From Clostridium sp. JN-9 (GTDB taxonomy: Bacteria > Bacillota > Clostridia > Clostridiales > Clostridiaceae): DNA of 64,000 bases. The position numbers and the translations under genes are program-made. A model generated the notes under the pieces. It worked only from the letters and a program-made list of their open reading frames with translations. It searched no databases and had not been told where the DNA came from. Below, in pieces: positions 1 through 7,240 of the stretch. The number at the start of each line of letters is the position of its first letter. Within the stretch, counting starts at the first letter, position 1. The stretch lies in contig NZ_CP035280.1 in NCBI RefSeq assembly GCF_004103695.1, positions 248,001 to 312,000 on the forward strand, given 5' to 3'.

Positions 1-150
1 CTAATTCAAGAGGAAACAAAAGTTCCTGTTTATTTAGCGGAGGATCCCGTATCCTGTGTTGCTCTTGGAACAGGTAAAGTGTTAGAATATCTTGACAAAA
101 TGGACGTTTCTTTTATTGGAGAAGATATAACACTTATTGATAATAAATAA
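1..150 (+). CDS. MreB/Mbl-type rod-shape actin homologue, C-terminal end only
   Basis: The window opens inside this gene; the last 49 codons and the stop are present. The residues fit the C-terminus of bacterial actins of the MreB/Mbl family, including the [14 protein letters not shown] segment that in MreB reads close to [14 protein letters not shown]. These proteins polymerise under the membrane and guide cell-wall synthesis. MreB, Mbl and MreBH cannot be told apart from this fragment. The gene ends at a hairpin shared with the convergent yyaC. Confidence 0.75.
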   Translation, partial: LIQEETKVPVYLAEDPVSCVALGTGKVLEYLDKMDVSFIGEDITLIDNK

Positions 151-159
151 AAAAGTAAA

Positions 160-200
160 ACAAAGCTCTGATGATTTATTAGAACTTTGTTTTTATTTTT
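160..200 (+). terminator. Rho-independent terminator after the mreB-type gene
   Basis: Arms CAAAGCTCT and AGAACTTTG pair (one G-U) and are followed by a T-rich run. It lies between two convergent genes. Confidence 0.75.
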
Positions 201-207
201 CAATAAA

Positions 208-750
208 TTACTTATAAGTCCAATCTGAAATTTCTTTAAGATAACAAGAATGAATTAATGAATTGACAATGGTTCTGGCCATTGAAATAATTAAATCCAG
301 TCTAATTGAATTGTTACTGAATATTTCATTATTTTCACTTGAGTCAACTATGCCTATAATAGAGCTTTCCCCTACATCAGGAAGTGATTTGCCCACACCT
401 TTTCCTGGATGTATTGCAAAATCTCTTGCTTGTATTTCTCCTATGGAACCTTCATCTCCAAGACAGGCATCTATTCCAATAAAGTTGCTTTGAGGATGAA
501 GAGCTTTTAACTCAGATAATTTTCTATCAATATTTAATGCATGAATAGGATCAGGTATTGTACCATATACAGGCAGTGGAAAGTTTCTTTCTTTAAGAAA
601 TGTACCCACTAATGGACCTAGGCAGTCACCTATACATCTATCAGTGCCTATACACACAATTATTGTATCCTTACTAATATAGTCTTTCAAAAAATAAGCA
701 ATCTCATAATAAGCCAAAGCATTTTTGTAATAAACTTTTACCTTGTTCAA
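208..750 (-). CDS. yyaC: Spore protease YyaC (DUF1256)
   Basis: This 180-residue protein matches the YyaC family, a sporulation protein related to the germination protease Gpr. Visible family features are the IGTDRCIGDCLGPLVG segment near residues 34-50, IGIDACLGD near residues 92-100 and a PGKGVGKSLP segment near residues 113-123. Length is normal. The start is a TTG preceded by GGAGGTG at good spacing. In spore formers the gene is expressed in late sporulation; its role during spore maturation is inferred from homologues. It converges on the mreB-type gene. Confidence 0.88.
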   Translation of the reverse strand: MNKVKVYYKNALAYYEIAYFLKDYISKDTIIVCIGTDRCIGDCLGPLVGTFLKERNFPLPVYGTIPDPIHALNIDRKLSELKALHPQSNFIGIDACLGDEGSIGEIQARDFAIHPGKGVGKSLPDVGESSIIGIVDSSENNEIFSNNSIRLDLIISMARTIVNSLIHSCYLKEISDWTYK

Positions 751-948
751 ATGCCAACACCTCCTTAATAATTTATATGAAACTATTGGGAGAAATATTT
801 TACAATGTATAAAAAATTAGTGAATAAACAATATATGCACAAAAGCTTGTGTTAGTTATTCAGGAGCAGCTATGTGTCTAATATTAAATTATTCGAAGGA
901 TTAATGAGCATTTTAAAGATATTTTTGAATAATAACTAAATGTAGGGT

Positions 949-977
949 TTGAAATTAACTCAGTAACAATGTATACT
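949..977 (+). promoter_or_regulatory. SigA-type promoter of the tRNA cluster
   Basis: TTGAAA at 949-954 and TATACT at 972-977 are 17 bp apart, about 40 bp upstream of the first tRNA. Nothing else recognisable lies between yyaC and the tRNAs. Confidence 0.6.
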
Positions 978-1015
978 ATTGCTTGTTGATAATTTGATAA
1001 ATATAGATTAAATAT

Positions 1016-1091
1016 GCTGGCATGGCTCAGTTGGTAGAGCAATTGATTTGTAATCAATAGGTCGCGGGTTCAAATCCTGCTGCCAGCACCA
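1016..1091 (+). tRNA. tRNA-Thr (UGU), copy 1
   Basis: A 76-nt cloverleaf with acceptor GCTGGCA/TGCCAGC, encoded CCA and a GATTTGTAATC anticodon arm giving anticodon TGT. First of five clustered tRNAs. Confidence 0.97.
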
Positions 1092-1096
1092 GGTGT

Positions 1097-1181
1097 GGAG
1101 GAGTTCCCGAGTGGCCAAAGGGGGCAGACTGTAAATCTGTTACGTAATGTTTCGATGGTTCGAATCCATCTTCCTCCACCA
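1097..1181 (+). tRNA. tRNA-Tyr (GUA), copy 1
   Basis: An 85-nt class II tRNA with a long variable arm, anticodon loop CTGTAAA (GTA) and encoded CCA. The seventh acceptor pair is G-U; copy 2 has G-C there. Confidence 0.97.
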
Positions 1182-1187
1182 TAAAAT

Positions 1188-1263
1188 GGGCGCATAGCTC
1201 AGCTGGGAGAGCATCTGCCTTACAAGCAGAGGGTCACAGGTTCGAGCCCTGTTGTGCCCACCA
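1188..1263 (+). tRNA. tRNA-Val (UAC)
   Basis: A 76-nt cloverleaf with acceptor GGGCGCA/TTGTGCCC region, anticodon loop CTTACAA (TAC) and encoded CCA. Confidence 0.97.
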
Positions 1264-1294
1264 TTTTATTTAATTTATATAGACAAAATAATAT

Positions 1295-1370
<76 letters not shown>

Positions 1371-1375
1371 TGTAT

Positions 1376-1460
1376 GGAGGAGTTCCCGAGTGGCCAAAGG
1401 GGGCAGACTGTAAATCTGTTACGTAATGTTTCGATGGTTCGAATCCATCCTCCTCCACCA
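1376..1460 (+). tRNA. tRNA-Tyr (GUA), copy 2
   Basis: An 85-nt class II tRNA, almost identical to copy 1 at 1097, with a Watson-Crick seventh acceptor pair. Last tRNA of the cluster. Confidence 0.97.
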
Positions 1461-1492
1461 AAGACACTAATTTTAGTGTCTTTTAAGTTTTT
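1461..1492 (+). terminator. Terminator of the tRNA cluster
   Basis: AAGACACTAA-TTTT-AGTGTCTTTT forms a hairpin followed by T-rich sequence, directly after the last CCA. Confidence 0.8.
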
Positions 1493-1510
1493 AAAAATTA
1501 TATAGGTTTA

Positions 1511-1655
1511 CTCTTATCAAGAGAGGTGGAGGGAAAGGGCCCTATGAAACCCGGCAACCGATGCATTTGCATTAAGGTGCCAATTCCTGCAGATATTTCT
1601 GCAAGATAAGAGAGTTGTTAGTAATTAACCTCTTCTTATGAAGAGGCTTTTTTAT
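1511..1655 (+). promoter_or_regulatory. SAM riboswitch (S-box) controlling metK
   Basis: The aptamer runs from CTCTTATCAAGAGAGG to GATAAGAG at 1612 and closes on itself (CTCTTATC/GATAAGAG). It carries the S-box conserved blocks GAGGTGGAGGGAA, CCCGGCAACC and AAGGTGCCAA. A terminator hairpin, CCTCTTC-TTAT-GAAGAGG followed by a T6 run, sits at 1629-1655. The arrangement implies that S-adenosylmethionine binding terminates transcription before metK. Confidence 0.96.
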
Positions 1656-1692
1656 TATATTATAGTGTATAGAGAAAGGTGGAGGGAGAATA

Positions 1693-2868
1693 ATGAGAAG
1701 ATTATTTACATCAGAATCTGTTACAGAAGGACATCCAGACAAAATATGTGATCAGATTTCAGATGCAGTACTAGATGCAATATTAGAAAACGATCCAAAT
1801 GGAAGGGTTGCATGCGAAGCTACTGTAACCACTGGCATGGTTATGGTTATGGGTGAGATATCTACAAAATGTTACGTTGATATTCCTAAGATAGTTAGAA
1901 AAACTATTGAGGATATAGGCTATACAAGAGCAAAGTATGGTTTCGATGCAGATACCTGTGCCATACTTACTTCAATCGATGAACAGTCACCTGATATTGC
2001 ATTAGGTGTAAACCAGGCTTTAGAGGCTAAAAAAGGACAGATGGATAAATTCGAAGCTATTGGAGCTGGAGATCAGGGTATGATGTTTGGGTATGCCACA
2101 AATGAAACTCCGGAATATATGCCTATGCCTATAGCTATGGCACATAAGCTTGCCAGAAGGCTTGCAGAGGTAAGAAAGAATGGAACATTGGATTATCTAA
2201 GGCCAGATGGTAAAACACAGGTCACAGTTGAATATGAAGATGATAAGCCAGTAAGAATAGATACCATAGTAATATCAACACAGCATAGTCCACAAGTAAC
2301 AAGAGACCAAATCGAAAAAGACATGATAGAGTTTGTAATTAGAAAAGTGATTCCACATGAACTTTTAGATGAGAATACAAAGTATTATATCAATCCAACA
2401 GGAAGATTCGTAATAGGCGGCCCTCAGGGAGATTCAGGACTAACAGGCAGAAAGATTATTGTAGATACTTATGGAGGATATGGAAGACATGGCGGTGGAT
2501 GTTTCTCAGGAAAAGATCCAACAAAAGTTGACAGATCAGCAGCATATGCAGCAAGATGGGTAGCTAAAAACTTAGTTGCTGCGAAAGTTGCAGATAAGCT
2601 TGAAATAGAATTAGCATATGCAATTGGCATAGCAAAACCAGTATCTATTAATGTGGACACATTTGGAACAGGTAAAATATCTGATGATAAAATTGTTGAA
2701 ATAATAAATAAGATATTTGATCTGAGGCCAGCTGCTATTATAAGGGATCTGGATTTAAGAAGGCCTATATACAAACAGGTTGCAGCATATGGCCACTTTG
2801 GAAGAACAGATTTAAATCTTCCATGGGAGAAGTTAAATAAAGTTTCTGAAATAAAAAAATATATGTAA
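1693..2868 (+). CDS. metK: S-adenosylmethionine synthetase
   Basis: Makes S-adenosylmethionine from methionine and ATP in the cytoplasm. The 391 residues show the family hallmarks: [12 protein letters not shown] near residues 14-25, the ATP motif [12 protein letters not shown] near 118-129, and the glycine-rich [16 protein letters not shown] loop near 263-278. The loop has Cys where the E. coli enzyme has Ala. Start ATG follows AGGTGGAGGGAG. The SAM riboswitch upstream gives end-product feedback, and a terminator closes the unit. Confidence 0.98.
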   Translation: MRRLFTSESVTEGHPDKICDQISDAVLDAILENDPNGRVACEATVTTGMVMVMGEISTKCYVDIPKIVRKTIEDIGYTRAKYGFDADTCAILTSIDEQSPDIALGVNQALEAKKGQMDKFEAIGAGDQGMMFGYATNETPEYMPMPIAMAHKLARRLAEVRKNGTLDYLRPDGKTQVTVEYEDDKPVRIDTIVISTQHSPQVTRDQIEKDMIEFVIRKVIPHELLDENTKYYINPTGRFVIGGPQGDSGLTGRKIIVDTYGGYGRHGGGCFSGKDPTKVDRSAAYAARWVAKNLVAAKVADKLEIELAYAIGIAKPVSINVDTFGTGKISDDKIVEIINKIFDLRPAAIIRDLDLRRPIYKQVAAYGHFGRTDLNLPWEKLNKVSEIKKYM

Positions 2869-2874
2869 TTACTT

Positions 2875-2915
2875 TATAAGGATTTCTTTTGTGCAGGGAA
2901 ATCCTTATATTTTTT
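2875..2915 (+). terminator. Terminator after metK
   Basis: TATAAGGATTT pairs with AAATCCTTATA around a short loop and is followed by a T run. Confidence 0.85.
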
Positions 2916-3013
2916 ATGATATAATAATGTTACGATTTATAATCATGTTTTTCGATATTTGAATAAACTATAGGAATATTGTTAAACATTATAATAATAG
3001 TAGGTGAAATTTT

Positions 3014-5239
3014 ATGCAGGAAATACAAGGCTTTATAGAAGATATAGTGTTTAGAAATGAGGATAATGGATATACTGTAGCTAAGTTAAAAGACCATAAA
3101 ACAATAATAACCATTGTTGGATGTCTGCCATATATTATTGAAGGGCAGAATGTGAAACTAAAGGGGGAATGGGCAGTACATCCTCAGTTTGGTGAACAAT
3201 TCAAGGTGGAAAATATTGAGGAAATAGTACCAAGTTCTTTAACTGGAATTGAAAGATATTTATCCTCTGGAATTATTATGGGCATAGGTCCTGTTACTGC
3301 AAAAAAGATTGTAGAGAAATTTGGAGAAAAAACATTAGAAGTTTTTGATGAGGATATTGATAAATTAAAGGAAATTGAAGGTATTGGTGAGAAAAAATTA
3401 GATTTAATAAAGGAATCCTATGTTCAGCAAAAGGAAATCAGAAGTATTCTCATATTTTTACAGAATTACGGTGTCACGCCAAATCAATGCTTAAAAATTT
3501 ATAAAAGGTTTGGCAGTGATTCCATCTCTGTAGTAAAAAATAATCCATATGTACTTACAGACGAAATTTCAGGTATTGGGTTTAAAACTGCAGATAAAAT
3601 AGCCAGAAGTTTAGGAATAGAGGCCAATTCGCCATTCAGGATTCAAAGCGGGATAATTTACATAGTAAATCAATTCTGCATGCTTGGAAACACATATATG
3701 CCTATGGATAAACTTCTGAAAGAAAGTGTGTCCGTATTAGGTGTAAAGCAAAGTGAAGTTGAGGAAAATATTGTACAGTGTACAGTTGATGGAAAGCTTA
3801 AAATAGATAGGGTAGAAAATAATAATTGTGTTTTTACAATACCATACTATTACTGTGAACTTGGAGTTACAAGAAAAATACTTTCTCTTTGTTTTAATAA
3901 ATATGAAGATTTAAAAATTGATATTGAAAATGACATTAGTGAATTTGAGAAGAATAATAATATTAATTTTGCACCATCACAAAAGGAAGCCATTAAGGGA
4001 GCAATGGAAAATGGAGTTGAAATTATTACTGGTGGGCCCGGAACAGGCAAAACCACTATAATTAACTGTATTACAGAAATATTTGAAAAATACAGTTTAA
4101 CTGTTATGATGGCTGCTCCAACAGGCAGGGCAGCAAAAAGAATGACTGAAACCACAGGAAGAGAAGCAAAGACAATACACAGATTACTGGAAATGGGCAT
4201 AAATGAGCAGGAAAATGATATGCTCTTTAACAGGGGAGAGGAGTCACCCCTTGAATGTGATGTTGTAATAGTTGATGAAGCATCAATGATAGATATAACT
4301 CTTATGAATAATCTTTTGAGAGCTATATCACTAGGCACCAGGCTGATAATTGTGGGAGATGTGGATCAGCTTCCTTCAGTAGGACCAGGGAATGTATTAA
4401 GAGATCTTATTGAAAGCAATTGTGTTAAAGTTGTAAGACTAAAAGATATATTCAGACAGTCTGAAAAAAGCATGATAACACTGAACGCTCATAAAATAAA
4501 TAATGGGGAAATGCCAGTTTTAAATGAAAAGGATAAGGACTTTTATTTCATAAGATGTGAAGAACAAAATAAGATTATGGATACATTGATTCAGCTAATT
4601 GACAAGAGGCTTCCTAAGTTCAATAAAAACTGGAATAAGAGGTCGGATATCCAAATTTTATCACCTATGAGAAAGGGAATCCTTGGAGTAACTAATTTAA
4701 ATAAAATGCTTCAAAGTGTATTAAATCCACCTGATAAACTTAAAGATGAAAAAGAAGTAAGAGATATTATTTTCAGGGTTGGAGATAAGGTAATGCAGAC
4801 AAAAAATAATTACTCTTTAAAATGGACTAGGATCAGCGGAAGTGGAGAAAATGAAGGACTTGGTATATTTAACGGTGATGTTGGCTTTATTGAAGAAATA
4901 AATCATGATAATAACACTGTAAGCATTATATTTGATGATGAGAGAAGAGTAATCTATGATAATATTTATTTAGATGAGATTGATCTGGCATATGCAATTA
5001 CTATTCATAAAAGCCAGGGAAGTGAATTCCCAGTAGTAATAATGCCGATTTTTAACGGACCTCCTTTATTAATGAACAGAAATTTGTTTTACACGGGTAT
5101 AACGAGAGCCAAAAAGTTAGTAGTTCTGGTGGGTTCAATAAAAGCAATGAAGCACATGATTGATAATAATAGAAGTTTTGAAAGATATTCATTATTGAAG
5201 TGGAGAATTAAGGATATTATTGAAAGTGATGTAGTATGA
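3014..5239 (+). CDS. recD2: RecD2-type ATP-dependent DNA helicase
   Basis: A superfamily 1B 5'-3' DNA helicase of the RecD2/YrrC group, which acts in DNA repair without RecBC. The 741 residues begin with an OB-like domain and helix-hairpin-helix repeats (GIGPVTAKKIVEKFG, IEGIGEKKLD, ISGIGFKTADKIA). The helicase core follows: Walker A GGPGTGKTT near 340, Walker B VDEASMID near 420, and HKSQGSEF plus GITRAKK near the C-terminus. The length is typical. It overlaps the next gene by ATGA, so translational coupling is likely. Confidence 0.95.
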   Translation: MQEIQGFIEDIVFRNEDNGYTVAKLKDHKTIITIVGCLPYIIEGQNVKLKGEWAVHPQFGEQFKVENIEEIVPSSLTGIERYLSSGIIMGIGPVTAKKIVEKFGEKTLEVFDEDIDKLKEIEGIGEKKLDLIKESYVQQKEIRSILIFLQNYGVTPNQCLKIYKRFGSDSISVVKNNPYVLTDEISGIGFKTADKIARSLGIEANSPFRIQSGIIYIVNQFCMLGNTYMPMDKLLKESVSVLGVKQSEVEENIVQCTVDGKLKIDRVENNNCVFTIPYYYCELGVTRKILSLCFNKYEDLKIDIENDISEFEKNNNINFAPSQKEAIKGAMENGVEIITGGPGTGKTTIINCITEIFEKYSLTVMMAAPTGRAAKRMTETTGREAKTIHRLLEMGINEQENDMLFNRGEESPLECDVVIVDEASMIDITLMNNLLRAISLGTRLIIVGDVDQLPSVGPGNVLRDLIESNCVKVVRLKDIFRQSEKSMITLNAHKINNGEMPVLNEKDKDFYFIRCEEQNKIMDTLIQLIDKRLPKFNKNWNKRSDIQILSPMRKGILGVTNLNKMLQSVLNPPDKLKDEKEVRDIIFRVGDKVMQTKNNYSLKWTRISGSGENEGLGIFNGDVGFIEEINHDNNTVSIIFDDERRVIYDNIYLDEIDLAYAITIHKSQGSEFPVVIMPIFNGPPLLMNRNLFYTGITRAKKLVVLVGSIKAMKHMIDNNRSFERYSLLKWRIKDIIESDVV

Positions 5240-6240
5240 AAACAAATTTATGGGAAAATAAGATTAGTGAACTCATTTATGAATGGAGCAATGGCAATGA
5301 GAAGGTACTGAATATTACATCAGTACCATTTAATTCCTCAATATATCTGTTAAAAACAATTATTTCATATGTATATAAACAAAAGAAAGTGCTGTATATC
5401 ACCGAAGAAAACGAAAAAGAAATTGATTTAATAGATAATATAAAGCAGTCCACAAAATTCAGAGGATATACCTATGTAAGATCTAAAAGCACCAACTCTG
5501 ACAGCCCGTTAGTAATATGTAATTATGAAAATGCGAAAGTCAGCATGAGAAAGTATGATCTGGTAATTTACAATGAAGTCAGGAGTCTGCCGGTTTATAC
5601 AAAGAAGCAGATTATTAATGTCACAAAAGAAAAATGTAAAGAACAGGGCAAAATAATATTTTATTCTATAGAGATGATTGAAAATAATGTTAGAGAAATA
5701 TTACTTCCTGTAGATAGAAGCAGATTGCCTCAAAGCGAGCCGAGAGTTGTGATTACAAGACTGGATATTAATAAAGAAATACCATATGTAATTTATGAAT
5801 ATTTAAGCTGGTCCATTAACTCCATGAGAAAAGTTGTAATTTTTGTTCCAGGTATGGAGCAGGTGGTAAATGTTTATGGGCATATAAGCCAGTGCTCAGG
5901 TAATTTAACCAAAAATATTTACTCTCATCATAAAGGTGATAACGATAAAGCAATTATGAGTTTTAAACATGTGAAAGATGGAATCTTAATAACAGATGAT
6001 TTTTCTTCTATATTCAATAACATGAGAAATCTTGATAAGATGATGTTTTTTGCCAACGATGAGGTGTATGATTATAAAAAACTTGTTTACCTTTGTGGTC
6101 CAAATTTACAAGGGAAAAAGGATTATAGAGGAGAGATAATCTTCTTATCCAATACAGAAACTGATGACATGGAAAATGCCAAAAAAATTATAAGGGATTT
6201 TAACAAAGAAGCATGGGAAAGAAATTTATTAGATATATAA
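5236..6240 (+). CDS. Degenerate ComFA-like protein without helicase motifs
   Basis: This 334-residue protein sits between recD2 and comFC, where comFA would be expected, and overlaps both. ComFA is the DEAD-like ATPase that drives single-stranded DNA uptake. The architecture is comparable, but the ATPase motifs are not recognisable: no P-loop appears near the N-terminus (KVLNITSVPFNSSIYLLKT), and the ComFA DEVDAFP motif appears as NEVRSLP near residues 112-118. The N-terminal zinc-finger cysteines are absent. A later stretch, VVIFVPGMEQVVNVYGHI, fits the C-terminal helicase half. It is probably a non-catalytic ComFA descendant; the gene is full-length with an intact frame, so it is not an obvious pseudogene. 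Confidence 0.6.
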   Translation: MKTNLWENKISELIYEWSNGNEKVLNITSVPFNSSIYLLKTIISYVYKQKKVLYITEENEKEIDLIDNIKQSTKFRGYTYVRSKSTNSDSPLVICNYENAKVSMRKYDLVIYNEVRSLPVYTKKQIINVTKEKCKEQGKIIFYSIEMIENNVREILLPVDRSRLPQSEPRVVITRLDINKEIPYVIYEYLSWSINSMRKVVIFVPGMEQVVNVYGHISQCSGNLTKNIYSHHKGDNDKAIMSFKHVKDGILITDDFSSIFNNMRNLDKMMFFANDEVYDYKKLVYLCGPNLQGKKDYRGEIIFLSNTETDDMENAKKIIRDFNKEAWERNLLDI

Positions 6241-6893
6241 GCTACATTTTTGACTGTATAATGGAGTTGATTTATCCGTCTCCGCAGCAATGTATATTGT
6301 GCAGTAATTCACTTAAAAGTCACGAATTTCTATGTGAGGACTGCCTGAAAAATATAACCAGGTGTTCAGCTCCAATGGTTATTAAAAGGGAAAAAGAAAT
6401 TAAATGTTTCAGCTTTGCATATTATTCAAGAACAATAATGGAATTAGTATTAAAGTTTAAATATAAGAGTAATTTTATATGCTGTGAGGCACTGAGCAGT
6501 TTTATGGGAGATGCATATGAAAAAAACTCAATTAATTGCGACTTGATTACATATGTACCATTAACAAAGCTTTCTTACAGAAAAAGAGGATTCAATCAAA
6601 GTGAAATTCTTGCAAAGCAGATTGGAAGAAGGCTTAATATACCGGTTAAATCGATGCTTGTAAAAAGTAAAGAAAGTAAGGATCAAATTGGTCTTACTGG
6701 AGAAGAAAGATGGGAAAATATTAAGGACAGCTTCCAGATTAAAATTGATAACAATATTATAAAAGGCAAGAAAATACTTATCATAGATGATGTTGTTACC
6801 ACTGGTGCCACATCATACTACTGCGGTGAAATGTTATTAAAAAACGGAGCTAAGGAAATTATAATATTGACTGCAGCAAAAAGTAAGATATAA
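6213..6893 (+). CDS. comFC: ComF family phosphoribosyltransferase-like protein
   Basis: A 226-residue ComFC protein, linked in naturally competent bacteria to DNA uptake. An N-terminal zinc-binding region has CILC at 27-30 and CEDC at 41-44, and the C-terminal phosphoribosyltransferase fold carries the PRPP loop ILIIDDVVTTGAT near residues 188-200. YRKRGFNQS near 127-135 is also a family signature. It overlaps the upstream gene by 28 bp. ATG 6261 is a possible alternative start but lacks a ribosome-binding site. The promoter of the downstream RNA lies inside its last codons. Confidence 0.9.
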   Translation: MGKKFIRYISYIFDCIMELIYPSPQQCILCSNSLKSHEFLCEDCLKNITRCSAPMVIKREKEIKCFSFAYYSRTIMELVLKFKYKSNFICCEALSSFMGDAYEKNSINCDLITYVPLTKLSYRKRGFNQSEILAKQIGRRLNIPVKSMLVKSKESKDQIGLTGEERWENIKDSFQIKIDNNIIKGKKILIIDDVVTTGATSYYCGEMLLKNGAKEIIILTAAKSKI

Positions 6894-6894
6894 T
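6867..6894 (+). promoter_or_regulatory. SigA-type promoter of the raiA-type RNA
   Basis: TTGACT at 6867-6872 and TATAAT at 6889-6894 are spaced by 16 bp. They lie at the very 3' end of comFC and would start transcription near 6901. Confidence 0.7.
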
Positions 6895-6900
6895 ATAATA

Positions 6901-7160
6901 GTACAAATTAAGTTAGGTTTGTGGTTGAAAGTCGATGCCAGTCGCAGGCAAAACGATCCACGTAAGTTAAATAAAATATTTAATGAGCATGGTGCGGTTT
7001 AGAAGTAAGTCCTGCCGTTTAAAGCGAGAGAATTAGTAGTGACAGGGTAATTCCGGGTAGCAAAACTTCCAGCAGGCGAGTGTGGGGTCAAAGACCAGGT
7101 CAACTGACTTAATAATGCAAAATAGCAGTCTCTTTTGAGGCTGCTATATTTATTTTAAAT
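6901..7160 (+). ncRNA. Probable raiA-motif structured RNA
   Basis: A 347-base gap between comFC and the next gene contains a GC-richer, ORF-free, clearly structured segment. AAGTTAG at 6910-6916 pairs with CTGACTT at 7104-7110 as a closing stem enclosing about 200 nt with several internal hairpins. A promoter at 6867-6894 and a terminator at 7122-7160 make it an independent transcript. The position after comFC and upstream of hpf (raiA) is where the raiA RNA motif occurs in clostridia. I assign it by size and synteny; I could not align it to the motif's covariance model. Confidence 0.6.
7121..7160 (+). terminator. Terminator of the raiA-type RNA
   Basis: ATAGCAGTC and GGCTGCTAT pair over nine base pairs (one G-U) and are followed by a T-rich run. 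Confidence 0.8.
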
Positions 7161-7178
7161 CAAAATACTATAAACTTA

Positions 7179-7207
7179 TTGCCAAAATGGATAAAAGTAT
7201 ATAAAAT
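7179..7207 (+). promoter_or_regulatory. SigA-type promoter of the P-type ATPase gene
   Basis: TTGCCA at 7179-7184 and TAAAAT at 7202-7207 are 17 bp apart, about 35 bp upstream of the start codon. Confidence 0.5.
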
Positions 7208-7240
7208 AGAGTTAATAAATCAAATACAGGAGGGTTAGTT

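Noticed and set aside
1990-2510. Cys in the met[13 protein letters not shown] loop as a functional change
   Set aside because: I believe Cys at this position is common in clostridial MetK proteins, so it is not treated as unusual.
3850-4338. A 162-codon open frame antisense to recD2
   Set aside because: No ribosome-binding site or family match; the sense frame carries the helicase motifs.
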